From: JACMLD01 sp038229695
Lineage (GTDB): Bacteria > Bacteroidota > Bacteroidia > Chitinophagales > Chitinophagaceae
Assembly (NCBI GenBank): GCA_038229695.1
Contig: JBBROE010000007.1
Span: 1 to 64,000 of the forward strand
Direction: 5' to 3'
DNA length: 64,000 nt
How positions within the stretch are numbered: position 1 is the first letter of the stretch; each line of letters opens with the position of its first letter. The translations under genes were made by a program, and so were the position numbers. This document shows, piece by piece, positions 17,540 to 27,760 of the stretch. The notes under the pieces were generated by a model. The model was not told where the DNA came from, made no database searches, and saw only the letters and a program-made list of their open reading frames with translations.

Positions 17540-17572
17540 TATACCTGGCCAAATTGGGTAGTATACCTGGCC
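17540..17572 (+). repeat. Direct repeat TATACCTGGCC x2, possible operator
   Basis: The 11-mer TATACCTGGCC occurs at 17540-17550 and again at 17562-17572, exactly 22 bp apart start to start, close to two turns of B-DNA. It lies about 115-150 bp upstream of the first SusC gene. The helical phasing fits a dimeric regulator binding one face of DNA, but no regulator gene is adjacent. Confidence 0.4.
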
Positions 17573-17687
17573 CTCGGGTGAAGGCAGGGCTTTCCTGCTA
17601 AGCACTCCGGGTATACACGCAATAAGCGGGCAGACGCCGGGACGGGAAAATGTTTCGGTGCTATTACTAACTTCTTAAACAAAAAAA

Positions 17688-20600
17688 ATGAGAAAACTTC
17701 TCCTGCTTATGGGGATTGTGCTGTTAGGCGTCCAGGGGTATGCGCAGCAAAGGAACATTTCCGGTAAAATTACCGATGACAAGGGTGAACCCATTTCCAA
17801 TGCGTCTGTGCTGGTGAAGGGTACCCGCAACGGTACCACCACTGCCCAGGACGGCACTTTTACGATGACGATTCCCAACGCTGCAAAGATGTTGGTTGTG
17901 TCTTCCATCGGCATGACTGAGCAACAGGTCGCCATCAACAACAATTCAACGTTTAACCTGAAATTACAGACCGCTGACCGCTCCCTGTCGGAGGTAGTGG
18001 TAGTTGGCTATGGCACCCAGCGGAAAAAGGATGTCACCGGAAGTTCTGTTAACCTCAGCGGTTCCGTGATTACCGACAAACCCGTGCAGAGTTTTGACCA
18101 GGCGCTGGCCGGACAGGCCCCGGGCGTGCAGATAACCGTTCCGAGCGGGGTGGTGAATGCCCCGCCGGTATTCCGCATCCGCGGTACCAACTCCCTCTCC
18201 CTGAGTTCATACCCGCTCATTATTGTCGACGGCGTACCCTCCTTTACCGGTGATTTCAGCTCCACTTCCGCAGCCGGTAATGCCCTAGGCAATATCAACC
18301 CGGAAGATATCCAGAGCATCGACATCGCCAAGGATGCTGCCGCCGCTTCTATTTATGGCAGCCGTGCCGCGAACGGCGTGGTGTTCATTACCACGAAAAA
18401 AGGCCGCTCCGGAAAGGCGAAAGTGCGGTATGATGGCTGGGCCAGCTGGAGCAATCCATACCGCCTGCCCGAGCTGCTGAATGCCAAGGATTATATCGCC
18501 TTTAAAACTTCGGCGGTAGCGAATAACCCCACGGCTTCTGCTATTACGTACACCCAGATTAAGGATGCAGCCGGAAACCCGATTGACACCAAATGGTCTG
18601 ACTATGTGTACCACCAGGGTTTCTCGCACAACCATAACTTAAACGTAAGCGGCGGTAATGACAACACCACCTATTACTTTTCAGTGGGCTATACCGACCA
18701 GAACGGGATCATACGCAAAAATGAATTCAAACGACTCAATACCCTGTTCAACGTAGACAGCCGGATAAGCAAAATACTGACAGTTGGCGGTAAGATCTCC
18801 TTCTCCAATGAAAGAAACCTGTCCGCCACTTCGTCCGGATCATTGAGCGGTTCTGCCTTCAACACCGGCGGGTTAGGACGCCTTTCTTTTGTATTACCGC
18901 CGATTCTTTCGCCATACAACAATGATGGCAGTTATAACATTAATGGTTCTGCTGTTGGAAGTGCCAATATCACCGGTCTTTCCACCCTGTCGTATTATAA
19001 CCCGGTTCCCCAACTCAACCTGAACAGGGGTAACTCCGAATTCAACCACATCACGTCGAACGCATATATCCAGTTGAAACCCGTCAGCTTTTTGACGCTT
19101 AAAAGCTTGTACGGGATTGACTACCTGCTGATCGATAATGATATCTTCCAGACGCCCGTAACCGGTGACGGGTACAGCGTAAATGGTTATGCATTTGCAG
19201 GAGCCGAAAAATACAAAACCTCGCTGTGGACGAATACGGCGCAGGCCGATTTCACCCTGGCAGAGAACCACAATTTCAGTGCGCTGATCGGTTCCGAACA
19301 GACCCGCCGCACTTCTTCCGGTTATGGTATACAGCGCCAGGCACTGTCTGACCCGGCGTATAATGTAGTACAGGCCGGATATACCACCAACAACCCGGCT
19401 GACCTTTTCCTGGGAGAAAATTACCTGCTCTCCAGTTTCGGCCGATTGAATTACAATTTCAAAAGAAAATACCTGCTGAGTGCCAATGCGCGCCGGGATG
19501 AATATTCTGCGCTGGGTGTGAAGAAGGGAAATTTCTGGGGCTTCTCTGCAGGCTGGGAAATTGCGCAGGAAAAGTTCTGGTCTGATGCGGGGCTGAACCG
19601 CGTGTTCTCTACTTTCAAACTGCGGGGCAGCTATGGTAAAGTGGGTAACATCAATGGTATTGGGGACTACTCGCCGTATTCCACCTATGGGTCAGGTTTG
19701 TACGGCGGCTTGTCCACCCTCCAGTTCAATGCGGTGGGTAACAACAAGCTGCAGTGGGAAACCAGCAAAAAAACAGATGTGGGCCTCAGCCTGGGTCTGT
19801 TCCATGACAGGCTGACTGCGGAGTTTGATTATTACGACAACAACATCGACGGGCTGATCCTGAACGTTGCTCAGGCGCCTTCAACAGGTTTGCCCACCAA
19901 CCCACAGCAGAACGTCGGCAGTATGTATAATAAAGGGGTGGAACTGAACCTGAATGCACAGATCATACAGGCCAAGGACTTCAGCTGGACCAGCTCCTTC
20001 AACATCAGCGTAAACAAAAACCAGGTGACAGCACTCGCGCCGGGTCTCACCAACATCCAGACCGGCACCTCCGGGCTGGAAACCGTAAACCGGACAGAAG
20101 TCGGCAAGTCCGTCGGCTATCTTTGGGTATTGCGGACCGGTGGCGTTGACCCCTCCACGGGAAAAAGGGTATTCATTAATTCCGCCGGAACACCGGTGTA
20201 TTACCAATATTATGTGCCTGCGGGCCAGTTTGCCTATTCCACCACACCGGATGGTCTCACCAAGTATGTGAGTCCGACCGGCGGAACTACCATCACGCAG
20301 GCTGCTGATGCCGTGTTGTACCGGAATACTGTTCCGAAAATCTACGGTGGTTTCAACAATGATTTTCATTACAAGAATTTCGACCTGAACATTCTGATGA
20401 CCTACCAGCTCGGTTTCTATGTGTATTACGGATCGAATGCCGGTCTGCATGACCAGCGCTGGTGGGAAAATGGAAAAGACGTGCTAACCGATGCCTGGGC
20501 CTCAAAAGGTGATGCAGGCAAGAAATATGCAAGACCGGTATATGGAGATAACGTTTCCAACGGGTCCGCCACGCCGCTTGACATCAATGTGTTTAAAGGC

Positions 20601-20843
20601 GATTTTGCCAAGCTGAAAAACCTGACGCTCGGTTACACGCTTCCTGCTGCCGTTTTGCAGAAAACCAAGCTTGCCAGTGTACGATTTTATGTGAGTGGTC
20701 AGAACCTGGCCATCATCACCAAGTATCCCGGACCTGACCCTGAAGTATCTTCCAATGGCAACACCACGACGGGCCAGGGTGTTGACAGGAATACCGCCGG
20801 CAATGCAAGGACGCTGCTGGTTGGCTTAAACATTGGTTTCTGA
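17688..20843 (+). CDS. SusC/RagA-family TonB-dependent outer-membrane transporter (pair 1)
   Basis: A 1051-residue TonB-linked outer-membrane protein that imports large nutrients with its SusD lid. A signal peptide (MRKLLLLMGIVLLGVQGYAQQ) is followed by a carboxypeptidase-regulatory-like beta-sandwich (about 24-100). Next come the SusC-type EVVVVGYGTQ motif near 103-112 and the plug with DAAAASIYGSRAANGVVFIT near 216-235. The beta-barrel runs to a terminal phenylalanine (VGLNIGF), the BAM recognition end. There is no STN domain, so control by a FecI/FecR-type anti-sigma relay is unlikely. The SusD partner follows after 19 bp. It is more divergent from SusC pairs 2 and 3 than those are from each other. 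The substrate is unknown, since no degradative enzyme is adjacent. Confidence 0.95.
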   Translation: MRKLLLLMGIVLLGVQGYAQQRNISGKITDDKGEPISNASVLVKGTRNGTTTAQDGTFTMTIPNAAKMLVVSSIGMTEQQVAINNNSTFNLKLQTADRSLSEVVVVGYGTQRKKDVTGSSVNLSGSVITDKPVQSFDQALAGQAPGVQITVPSGVVNAPPVFRIRGTNSLSLSSYPLIIVDGVPSFTGDFSSTSAAGNALGNINPEDIQSIDIAKDAAAASIYGSRAANGVVFITTKKGRSGKAKVRYDGWASWSNPYRLPELLNAKDYIAFKTSAVANNPTASAITYTQIKDAAGNPIDTKWSDYVYHQGFSHNHNLNVSGGNDNTTYYFSVGYTDQNGIIRKNEFKRLNTLFNVDSRISKILTVGGKISFSNERNLSATSSGSLSGSAFNTGGLGRLSFVLPPILSPYNNDGSYNINGSAVGSANITGLSTLSYYNPVPQLNLNRGNSEFNHITSNAYIQLKPVSFLTLKSLYGIDYLLIDNDIFQTPVTGDGYSVNGYAFAGAEKYKTSLWTNTAQADFTLAENHNFSALIGSEQTRRTSSGYGIQRQALSDPAYNVVQAGYTTNNPADLFLGENYLLSSFGRLNYNFKRKYLLSANARRDEYSALGVKKGNFWGFSAGWEIAQEKFWSDAGLNRVFSTFKLRGSYGKVGNINGIGDYSPYSTYGSGLYGGLSTLQFNAVGNNKLQWETSKKTDVGLSLGLFHDRLTAEFDYYDNNIDGLILNVAQAPSTGLPTNPQQNVGSMYNKGVELNLNAQIIQAKDFSWTSSFNISVNKNQVTALAPGLTNIQTGTSGLETVNRTEVGKSVGYLWVLRTGGVDPSTGKRVFINSAGTPVYYQYYVPAGQFAYSTTPDGLTKYVSPTGGTTITQAADAVLYRNTVPKIYGGFNNDFHYKNFDLNILMTYQLGFYVYYGSNAGLHDQRWWENGKDVLTDAWASKGDAGKKYARPVYGDNVSNGSATPLDINVFKGDFAKLKNLTLGYTLPAAVLQKTKLASVRFYVSGQNLAIITKYPGPDPEVSSNGNTTTGQGVDRNTAGNARTLLVGLNIGF

Positions 20844-20862
20844 TTGTAAAAGTTTAAAATAA

Positions 20863-22350
20863 ATGACAATGCGCATTACATATAAATATCTTTTAGCGGT
20901 GGCGATTGTAGCGGCGGCGGGCACCTCCTGCCGCAGGGAGTTGCTTGCCCCCATACCGCAGACAACGGTTTCTGACGCCTCGTCCTTCAGTACCCCAAGC
21001 CGCGTCACCGGGCAGCTGCTTTCGCTGTATGGCGTAATGAAAAACGGGAATTTTTATGGTGGCCGTTATGTGATTTATGGAGATATCCGCGGCGAAGATT
21101 TTCTTAACCAGACCTCTAACCTCGTTACCGGTTCAGACGTGTGGGCGCTGAACCCCACCAACAGTGCTACAGGGGTGGTAAACCTTTGGGCGCAGATTTA
21201 TGCCACCATCAACGATTGCAATATTTTCCTCGATGGTATGGCAGCAGGGGGGACGGCTGTTGTGGGTCCCGCGCTCGGCGCCAATTATATCGCCGAAGCA
21301 AAATTTATTCGCGCAGTGTGTTACTACAGCCTGCTGCAATACTACGCCCGGCCCTTCGCTGATGGCAACGGCAGCAAATTGGGTGTGCCACTGAGGCTGA
21401 CTGGTATCAAAGGAACCGGGCAGTCTGATCTCGCCCGGAGCTCTGTCGCTGATGGGTATGCGCAGGTACTGAAAGACCTCAACGACGCTGAAACGGGTTT
21501 ACCCCTGACGTATACCACGCCGGTGCTCAACACCACCCGGGCTCATCGCAATACCGCGATTGCCTTTAAGACCAGGGTTTACCTGAGCATGCAGCAATAT
21601 GCCAACGTGGTGACAGAAGCCAACAAGATCGTAAGCGCGTCCGCGCCGTTCACGGCTACTACCGGTGTGCCAAACGCACTGGCGCCAAATATTGCGAACG
21701 TTTTCAGTACATATACCACCACGGAAAGTATTTTATCCATGCCCATGAGCAATACGGTAGGTGATTATCCTGGTACGCAGAACCAACTGGGTTATTATTA
21801 TTCACCTACCCCTGCCAATGGCGGCGTGGGTAATGGTGAGTATGCCCTCAACGATATGGGCATTGTATCCGATCCGGCCTGGTCCGCCACTGATGCGCGA
21901 AGAACCAACTTTGCAGTAAAAACCGGGACTGGCGCCGCTTCCCGTTATTGGCTGACCAAGTACAAGATCGGTGGCAATTTCACCGACTATGTGCCAGTAA
22001 TACGTTACGCAGAAGTGCTGCTCAACCTGGCTGAAGCTAAAGTAAGGGTGAGCAATACCCTGGATGCACAGGCTATTGCCCTGCTGAATGCCGTCCATGG
22101 CCGTTCCGACCCGGCAACAGTATTCACTGCAGTGAATTTTGCCACGCCGGCTGACCTGGTCAATGCCATCCTGAAGGAAAGAAGAATAGAATTTTTGGGC
22201 GAAGGGCTGCGCAACAGTGACCTGATGCGCCTCCTGCTTCCGCTGCCCGCCAAAGGCACCGCGCAGGCAAAAAATCCAACAGATGTGGGTTATATATGGC
22301 CGATTTCAGCCAATGAACTGGCCTTGAATAAACTTGCGGTAGATAACTAA
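20863..22350 (+). CDS. SusD/RagB-family nutrient-binding outer-membrane lipoprotein (pair 1)
   Basis: A 495-residue surface lipoprotein that forms the hinged lid over the SusC barrel and binds the substrate. The N-terminus has a signal peptide ending GTSC, a plausible though non-canonical lipidation site near residue 24. The body shows the SusD pattern of TPR-like helical segments: NLWAQIYATINDCNIFLDGM, then YIAEAKFIRAVCYYSLLQYY. The C-terminal RagB region has YVPVIRYAEVLLNLAEAKVR and ILKERRIEFLGEGLRNSDLMR, the most conserved signature of the family. The length is normal. It is co-transcribed with the SusC gene and followed by a hairpin terminator. It is less like SusD2 and SusD3 than they are like each other. 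Confidence 0.94.
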   Translation: MTMRITYKYLLAVAIVAAAGTSCRRELLAPIPQTTVSDASSFSTPSRVTGQLLSLYGVMKNGNFYGGRYVIYGDIRGEDFLNQTSNLVTGSDVWALNPTNSATGVVNLWAQIYATINDCNIFLDGMAAGGTAVVGPALGANYIAEAKFIRAVCYYSLLQYYARPFADGNGSKLGVPLRLTGIKGTGQSDLARSSVADGYAQVLKDLNDAETGLPLTYTTPVLNTTRAHRNTAIAFKTRVYLSMQQYANVVTEANKIVSASAPFTATTGVPNALAPNIANVFSTYTTTESILSMPMSNTVGDYPGTQNQLGYYYSPTPANGGVGNGEYALNDMGIVSDPAWSATDARRTNFAVKTGTGAASRYWLTKYKIGGNFTDYVPVIRYAEVLLNLAEAKVRVSNTLDAQAIALLNAVHGRSDPATVFTAVNFATPADLVNAILKERRIEFLGEGLRNSDLMRLLLPLPAKGTAQAKNPTDVGYIWPISANELALNKLAVDN

Positions 22351-22370
22351 ACAAGTTGTACAAGAACCAT

Positions 22371-22406
22371 AAAACCGGCCGGGAATTAACCCAGCCGGTT
22401 TTTTAT
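22371..22406 (+). terminator. Intrinsic terminator after SusC/SusD pair 1
   Basis: Inverted arms AAAACCGGC and GCCGGTTTT enclose a loop and are followed by a T-rich run (TTTTTTATT). It stands 21 bp after the SusD stop and ends the pair-1 operon. Confidence 0.85.
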
Positions 22407-22960
22407 TAGCGGGTGCTTGTCATATTTAATTTTTTTATATGTTTTGTATAACTGCTTGAATTTCTTATGAACTATAATCTATTCGAGCTTTAGTGAAAAT
22501 AATTAAAAAAAATAATGCAAAGAGGAGGGTGAAAAGATGCTAATATTGCCCAACCAAAAGGGTTTCAGGGGGATTGAATTTTTCATTTTATTGAAATGAA
22601 TTAACGTCATGGGGTGGTACAGCAGTTGGGCCTTGGAATCGAATAAGTTGATCACAAGCCTCCATCAAAGCCTGCGCCGCCACGCGACAATCATCCCCGG
22701 TAAGATTCCGCGCTTTCTTTGCTATAACTTACTGATCCTAATCAGGTTGGGCTAGGTTTTCAGGCCTGGATAAAAAGGAAGGAACTGGCGGGTAAATAAC
22801 GGGGAATCGAAAAAAATCAAGGAAAACGGCAGGCCATTGTACAGTGAAAGGGAGTGTAGCGATTCTCTTGCAGGATGGCTAGGTATTGGTTAAATTAATG
22901 TGGTAACATCTATTTTTCTAATTTCTGTTAACAATTTCATAACGCTGTCTGTTTAAAAAT
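22407..22960. other. Intergenic stretch between SusC/SusD pairs 1 and 2
   Basis: About 550 bp without a convincing gene. The first 100 bp are AT-rich. A 48-codon open frame at 22609-22755 (starts MGWYSSWALESNK, rich in basic residues near HQSLRRH) has no recognised similarity and no upstream ribosome signal, so I do not call it a gene. No tRNA or clear RNA fold is seen. The 3' end holds the candidate promoter of the second pair. Confidence 0.5.
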
Positions 22961-22968
22961 TAAATTTG
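22961..22968 (+). promoter_or_regulatory. Candidate -7 element for SusC/SusD pair 2
   Basis: TAAATTTG matches the Bacteroidota -7 consensus TAnnTTTG. A TTTC lies 22 bp upstream as a weak -33 candidate. Transcription would start near 22974, leaving about 60 nt of leader before the ATG at 23035. This also argues that the in-frame ATG at 22966, which lies inside the element, is not the start. Confidence 0.5.
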
Positions 22969-23034
22969 ACATTTCCGGGCCATGCTGCGGTCCGCATTTT
23001 TAAAAAACCAAAAACAAAAACTAAAACTACGCAC

Positions 23035-26034
23035 ATGAGAAAACTGTCCCTGATCATGGGATCTTTGCTGCTATTTGTCCAATTGATTGCGCAACAAAGA
23101 ATGATTACCGGTAAAGTTACAGACGCTGCCGGAACCCCCATCCCCAATGCCACCGTAATGGTGAAAGGTTCCCGCCAGGGGACTACCACCAATAACGAAG
23201 GCAGCTATTCCCTTTCAATCAACAACAGTGCAAAAGTGCTGGTCATTTCATCCATCGGTGAGACAGAACAGGAAATCACCATTGGAAATAAGGGCATCAT
23301 CAATGCTTCCCTGCAAGCCTCTGATAAAACGCTTGAGACATTTGTGGTCGTTGGATACGGCGTGCAACGCAAATCTGAACTGACCGCCTCCGTGACCAAG
23401 GTCGGAGGGGATAAAGTAGCCAACGTGCCGCTTTCCTCAGTTGACCAGGTGCTTCAGGGTAAAGTGGCCGGCCTCCAGTCGGTTACCTTCAGTGGACAGC
23501 CCGGCGCCAACCAGCAGGTGCGCATTCGCGGCGTGGGAAGCTTCGCCGCTTCGGCACAGCCTCTGTACGTAGTGGATGGAATTCAGATCAACAGCGGCGA
23601 CTTATCTCGCGAAACCACCACTACCAACGTACTGGCCAGCATCAACCCCGATGATATTGAATCAGTATCGGTACTAAAAGATGCCGGTGCCACCGCTATC
23701 TACGGTTCAAGAGGTTCCAACGGCGTTATCATTATCAATACTAAAAGAGGCCGCTCCGGCCGCACCGTATTCAGTGCAACAGGTGAAGTCGGCAACAACA
23801 AACACGGTGACATCCCTTCTATCGGTATGCCATTGCGTTCCAAGGACTGGCTGACGCTATTTAAGGAATCTATCTTGAATGCCGGATATCCGCAAGCCAC
23901 CGCCGATGCTACTGCCGCCAATTATGGAGACGGTACCGTGGACACCGACTGGCTGGGCCTGCTCACCCGATCTGGAAAGCAACAGCAATTCAACCTCTCT
24001 GCATCAGGTGGTGATGAAAAAACAAGATTTTTTATTTCCGGAGGTTATTTTAAGCAGGAAGCTAATGTCATCGGTTCAGACCTCACCCGGTACACTTCCA
24101 TCATCAACCTGGATCATACTGTCAATAAAAAGCTGAGCTTCAGCCTTAACCTCCAGCCTTCATTCAGCCGCCAAAACACGCCCCTGAGTAACTCCAGCGC
24201 GTTTTCCAACCCGGTTATGGAATTCTACTTCCTGCGTGCCCTCCAGGCTCCCTTTAATACTGACGGAAGCCTGAATATCGGAACTGCGGCGAAAGACTTC
24301 AGCAGTACCTACAATCCCCTGTATATCCTGGCGCACGATATTCACACGAACAACACGGTTGCCGGTAATGCCAAGGCGACTGCCCGTTACAATATTCTCG
24401 ATAACCTCACCTATACCTCCAGCATCGGTCTGCAGTACAACAGCCTGGAAGAATACTATTACAACAATCCGTTCCACGGTGACGGTAAGGCAGCTAACGG
24501 CCGGGGCTATGCGTACAATACTCGTTTCTCCCTGTACGACGTGACCAACCAGCTGGATTATAGAGCAAACCTGACTAAAAACAAGGACCTGGTGCTGTCC
24601 GCCAAGGTAGGTTATGAAGCCATTGAATCACGCGGGTATTTTGTTTCCGCCCAGTCACAGAATTTTCCTACCCCCACACTTACTGATGCCGTGGTGGCTT
24701 CTACCCCGACTATCGCCAGTAACAACGGGTCAGACTATTCTTTTGCCTCTGTGTTCTCCAACGCAAGGTTAATTTTCAAAGGCAAATACATCCTGGAAGG
24801 CAATTTCCGCAGGGATGGTTCTTCCCGTTTCTCCGATGCGCACCGGTACGCCAATTTCCCCGCCATCAGTGCAGCCTGGGATATTACCAAGGAGGCTTTT
24901 ATGGCTAATGCAAGTGCCGTGTCTGAACTGAAAATCAGGGGCTCTTATGGTTCATCCGGGAATGCCGAAATCGGTAACTATCCATCGCAGCAACTGCTGG
25001 GTTATGGCCTCAACTATGCCGGTCAGCCCGGGGGTGGTTTCAACAGTATTGGGAACAACCAGCTGACCTGGGAATCGTCCAAGCAAACTGATATCGGTCT
25101 GGACCTGTCCTTCTTCAACCGCCGGTTGGGATTCACGGTCGACTTCTACAAAAAAGTGATCGATGGGTTGATTTTTCAGGTGCCCATTTCTCAAACCTCA
25201 GGATTTTCAACCATCAACCGGAACATCGGTGCCATGCAGAATACCGGTGTTGAATTCACCGTGAACGCTACCCCGGTAGCCACCAAAGATTTCACCTGGG
25301 ATATGAGCTTCAATATCACCTATAACAAAAACAAGGTGACCAAACTCCCCCCAGGCCAGACCCAGGTGCTGAACGGTAACTTCATCCTGAAGCCGGGCTA
25401 TGATATCTATACTTTTTATATGCGTCAGTGGGCGGGTGTGGATCCAAACAATGGTGATCCGCTCTGGTACACAGATTCGTCCAAGAAGGCTACGACCAAC
25501 AATTACAATGCGGCACAGCGTGTGCCGACCAATAAAACAGCTACGCCTAAATTTTATGGCGGTTTCTCGAATACCTTCACATTTAAAGGAATTAGCCTCA
25601 GCGGCGACTTTTACTTTAATTACGGCAATTATGTGCAGGATGGCTGGGCAGCTTACTTTTATGACGAGGTTAACCCTTCTTATGGAAAATATACCGCTAA
25701 CCTGCAGCGCTGGCAGAAAGCGGGCGACATCACTAATGTGCCTAAACTGGTATATGGTGCCAGTAATTTTTCATCGTCCACTTCCACGCGTTTTCTGTTT
25801 AAAGGTGATTTCATTCGCCTGAGAAATGTGTCCCTGGGTTATACCATTCCCCGCGCACTGGCTCAGAAAATGCACCTGACTTCACTGAAAGTTTATGTGA
25901 GGGGAACCAACCTGTGGACCAAACGCTATGACCCTAACATTCCGTTCGATCCCGAACAGAATATTAACAGCCAGAGCAACCTGAACGTCTTTTACAACAA
26001 GGCACTTACCGCAGGCCTCAACATCGGATTTTAA
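23035..26034 (+). CDS. SusC/RagA-family TonB-dependent outer-membrane transporter (pair 2)
   Basis: A 999-residue TonB-linked outer-membrane transporter. I chose the ATG at 23035 because it begins a proper signal peptide (MRKLSLIMGSLLLFVQLIAQQ) matching the starts of both other SusC proteins. An in-frame ATG 69 bp upstream would add a basic, non-signal stretch. Domains in order: signal peptide, carboxypeptidase-regulatory-like sandwich (RMITGKVTDAAGTPIPNATV onwards), VVVGYGVQRKSEL motif, plug with LKDAGATAIYGSRGSNGVII, and a barrel ending AGLNIGF. It is clearly paralogous to the SusC at 27761-30805 (shared GQPGANQxxRIRGVGSF, QINSGDLS). The SusD partner follows after 19 bp. The substrate is unknown. 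Confidence 0.95.
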   Translation: MRKLSLIMGSLLLFVQLIAQQRMITGKVTDAAGTPIPNATVMVKGSRQGTTTNNEGSYSLSINNSAKVLVISSIGETEQEITIGNKGIINASLQASDKTLETFVVVGYGVQRKSELTASVTKVGGDKVANVPLSSVDQVLQGKVAGLQSVTFSGQPGANQQVRIRGVGSFAASAQPLYVVDGIQINSGDLSRETTTTNVLASINPDDIESVSVLKDAGATAIYGSRGSNGVIIINTKRGRSGRTVFSATGEVGNNKHGDIPSIGMPLRSKDWLTLFKESILNAGYPQATADATAANYGDGTVDTDWLGLLTRSGKQQQFNLSASGGDEKTRFFISGGYFKQEANVIGSDLTRYTSIINLDHTVNKKLSFSLNLQPSFSRQNTPLSNSSAFSNPVMEFYFLRALQAPFNTDGSLNIGTAAKDFSSTYNPLYILAHDIHTNNTVAGNAKATARYNILDNLTYTSSIGLQYNSLEEYYYNNPFHGDGKAANGRGYAYNTRFSLYDVTNQLDYRANLTKNKDLVLSAKVGYEAIESRGYFVSAQSQNFPTPTLTDAVVASTPTIASNNGSDYSFASVFSNARLIFKGKYILEGNFRRDGSSRFSDAHRYANFPAISAAWDITKEAFMANASAVSELKIRGSYGSSGNAEIGNYPSQQLLGYGLNYAGQPGGGFNSIGNNQLTWESSKQTDIGLDLSFFNRRLGFTVDFYKKVIDGLIFQVPISQTSGFSTINRNIGAMQNTGVEFTVNATPVATKDFTWDMSFNITYNKNKVTKLPPGQTQVLNGNFILKPGYDIYTFYMRQWAGVDPNNGDPLWYTDSSKKATTNNYNAAQRVPTNKTATPKFYGGFSNTFTFKGISLSGDFYFNYGNYVQDGWAAYFYDEVNPSYGKYTANLQRWQKAGDITNVPKLVYGASNFSSSTSTRFLFKGDFIRLRNVSLGYTIPRALAQKMHLTSLKVYVRGTNLWTKRYDPNIPFDPEQNINSQSNLNVFYNKALTAGLNIGF

Positions 26035-26053
26035 TCTTTAAACCAGCACAACA

Positions 26054-27520
26054 ATGAAAATGACAATCAAACATACCGCGATACTGCTGCTGGCAAGCCT
26101 GCTATTTGGCGCCTGCAGTAAGAGTTACCTGGAAAAAGTGCCGTACAGTGCCAATAATCTTTCCACCGCCATCGGCAACGAAACTGATTTGAAAGTGGCC
26201 CTCTCCGGAACGTATTCCGGTATCCGCGCTACCGACCTTTTCGGCCGTTCCCTGCCAGTAAAAGGAGATTTGATGGCGGACAATAGCTACCTCACCACCT
26301 CTAACTCCGGCCGGTATACGACGCTCAATAACTTTGTATTTAATAACGCAGATGGATATGCGCAAGGTCTTTGGTCTACTGCGTACACCGTTATTAAATA
26401 TGCCAATACGGTTATCAGCTCAACCCTGACGTCAACGGCCAACATAGCACAATACCAGGGTGAGGCTTATGCCATTCGCGCACTGATGCATTTTGAACTG
26501 GTGCGTAATTTTGCCACCCCCTACACGGTTGACAAGACCAAACCCGGTATTCCGATTGTAACCAAATACAGCCAGGACGCGCTTCCTCCCCGTAACACGG
26601 TACAGGAAGTGTACACCCAGGTGATTGCAGATCTGGAAAAAGCGTATACGATGATGACCCAGTACCGCGGTACGGCTTACTTTTCTAAGTACGCCGCCCG
26701 TGCACTCGAGGCAAGGGTTTACCAGAATATGGGTGACTGGCCCAATGCCCTCGCCACTTCATTAGATGTCATCAACAACAGCGGCTGGACCCTGCTTTCA
26801 GCGAATGCTTACGTGGCACCATCCGGCAATGCCACCATCAACCCCAGCACCTATTCACCCGGTGGCTACTGGGCCAACGCGGCCACGCAGACCTCCACCA
26901 AGAATGAAACGCTGTTTGAAGTGTCGAGTGATTTGCCCAGCAACAATGGGTTCGACCAAATCGGCTTCATCTACCTTACCTTAGGCGGTGGTTACGGTGA
27001 CCTCCTGGCCACCCCGGAACTGGCTAATCTGTATTCTGCCACTGACGTGAGAAAAGGGTTGGTTCCTGTGGGTATCCGCAGCGGCCAGGCCGGTACAGTG
27101 TACCAGTCGTATAAGTATCCCAATGCAGCCAACGCCACCGATAAAGACGATGTGAAGGTGCTTCGCCTTTCAGATATCATCCTGATCGCTGCGGAAGCCT
27201 ACTATAATGCAGGCGATATCGTAAATGCAAATCTATACCTGAACAAGGTGGCCCAGCAGCGTGATCCTTCGTTCCTCGGGTATGCTGATGCCGGTACCAC
27301 CGTACTGGACGATATCCTCACCGAAAGAAGAAAGGAACTGGCGTTTGAAGGAAGCCGCCTCTGGGACCTGATCAGGCTGCAGCGCAGCTGGACCAAGATC
27401 AAAAACCAAAGCCCGCTTACAACGGTTTCAGTTACCCCGACAAACCCTGCCCTGTTGTACCCCATACCGGTGTCAGAAACAAATGCTAACCCGAACATTG
27501 CACAGAACCCGGGCTATTAA
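26054..27520 (+). CDS. SusD/RagB-family lipoprotein (pair 2)
   Basis: A 488-residue SusD homologue. The lipoprotein signal peptide ends LLFGAC near residue 21. The SusD-like N-terminal part has LWSTAYTVIKYANTVISS and YQGEAYAIRALMHFELVRNF. The C-terminal RagB part has VLRLSDIILIAAEAYYNAGD and ILTERRKELAFEGSRLWDLI, ending in IAQNPGY. It shares long blocks with the SusD of pair 3 (RATD, VKGDLMADN, NSGRYT, YQNMGDW, QNPGY), so the two arose by duplication. It acts as the substrate-binding lid of the preceding SusC at the cell surface. A very strong terminator follows. Confidence 0.94.
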   Translation: MKMTIKHTAILLLASLLFGACSKSYLEKVPYSANNLSTAIGNETDLKVALSGTYSGIRATDLFGRSLPVKGDLMADNSYLTTSNSGRYTTLNNFVFNNADGYAQGLWSTAYTVIKYANTVISSTLTSTANIAQYQGEAYAIRALMHFELVRNFATPYTVDKTKPGIPIVTKYSQDALPPRNTVQEVYTQVIADLEKAYTMMTQYRGTAYFSKYAARALEARVYQNMGDWPNALATSLDVINNSGWTLLSANAYVAPSGNATINPSTYSPGGYWANAATQTSTKNETLFEVSSDLPSNNGFDQIGFIYLTLGGGYGDLLATPELANLYSATDVRKGLVPVGIRSGQAGTVYQSYKYPNAANATDKDDVKVLRLSDIILIAAEAYYNAGDIVNANLYLNKVAQQRDPSFLGYADAGTTVLDDILTERRKELAFEGSRLWDLIRLQRSWTKIKNQSPLTTVSVTPTNPALLYPIPVSETNANPNIAQNPGY

Positions 27521-27538
27521 TACTAACACTTACATTAC

Positions 27539-27580
27539 AACCGGCCGGCTGATGCTATTCAGCCGGCCGGTTTTGTTTTC
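27539..27580 (+). terminator. Intrinsic terminator after SusC/SusD pair 2
   Basis: A perfect 14 bp stem, AACCGGCCGGCTGA (27539-27552) with TCAGCCGGCCGGTT (27559-27572), has a six-base loop and a following TTTTGTTTT tract. The stem shares its core CGGCCGGCTGA with the terminator at 32321-32354. Confidence 0.93.
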
Positions 27581-27760
27581 ACCCCCGCTGAATAATGCTA
27601 TCCTGGATAATACTTCAAAACTTTCTCTTTTTGATTTGTCCCGCAGCATTCGTACGGGGAGAGTTCGTATATTTAATCGACCAAATATTTCCCATAGACC
27701 TTGGAAAACACCCAGCCTTTTTCGACTGCTTCCAATGTATTTAACCTTCAAACTATGCTA

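Noticed and set aside
13240..17700. tRNA or other structured RNA gene in the border region
   Set aside because: No TTC-arm consensus (GGTTCGAxTCC-like) or acceptor pairing was found on either strand.
22609..22755. A 48-codon frame between SusC/SusD pairs 1 and 2
   Set aside because: No similarity, no translation signal and no promoter in front; length is within chance.
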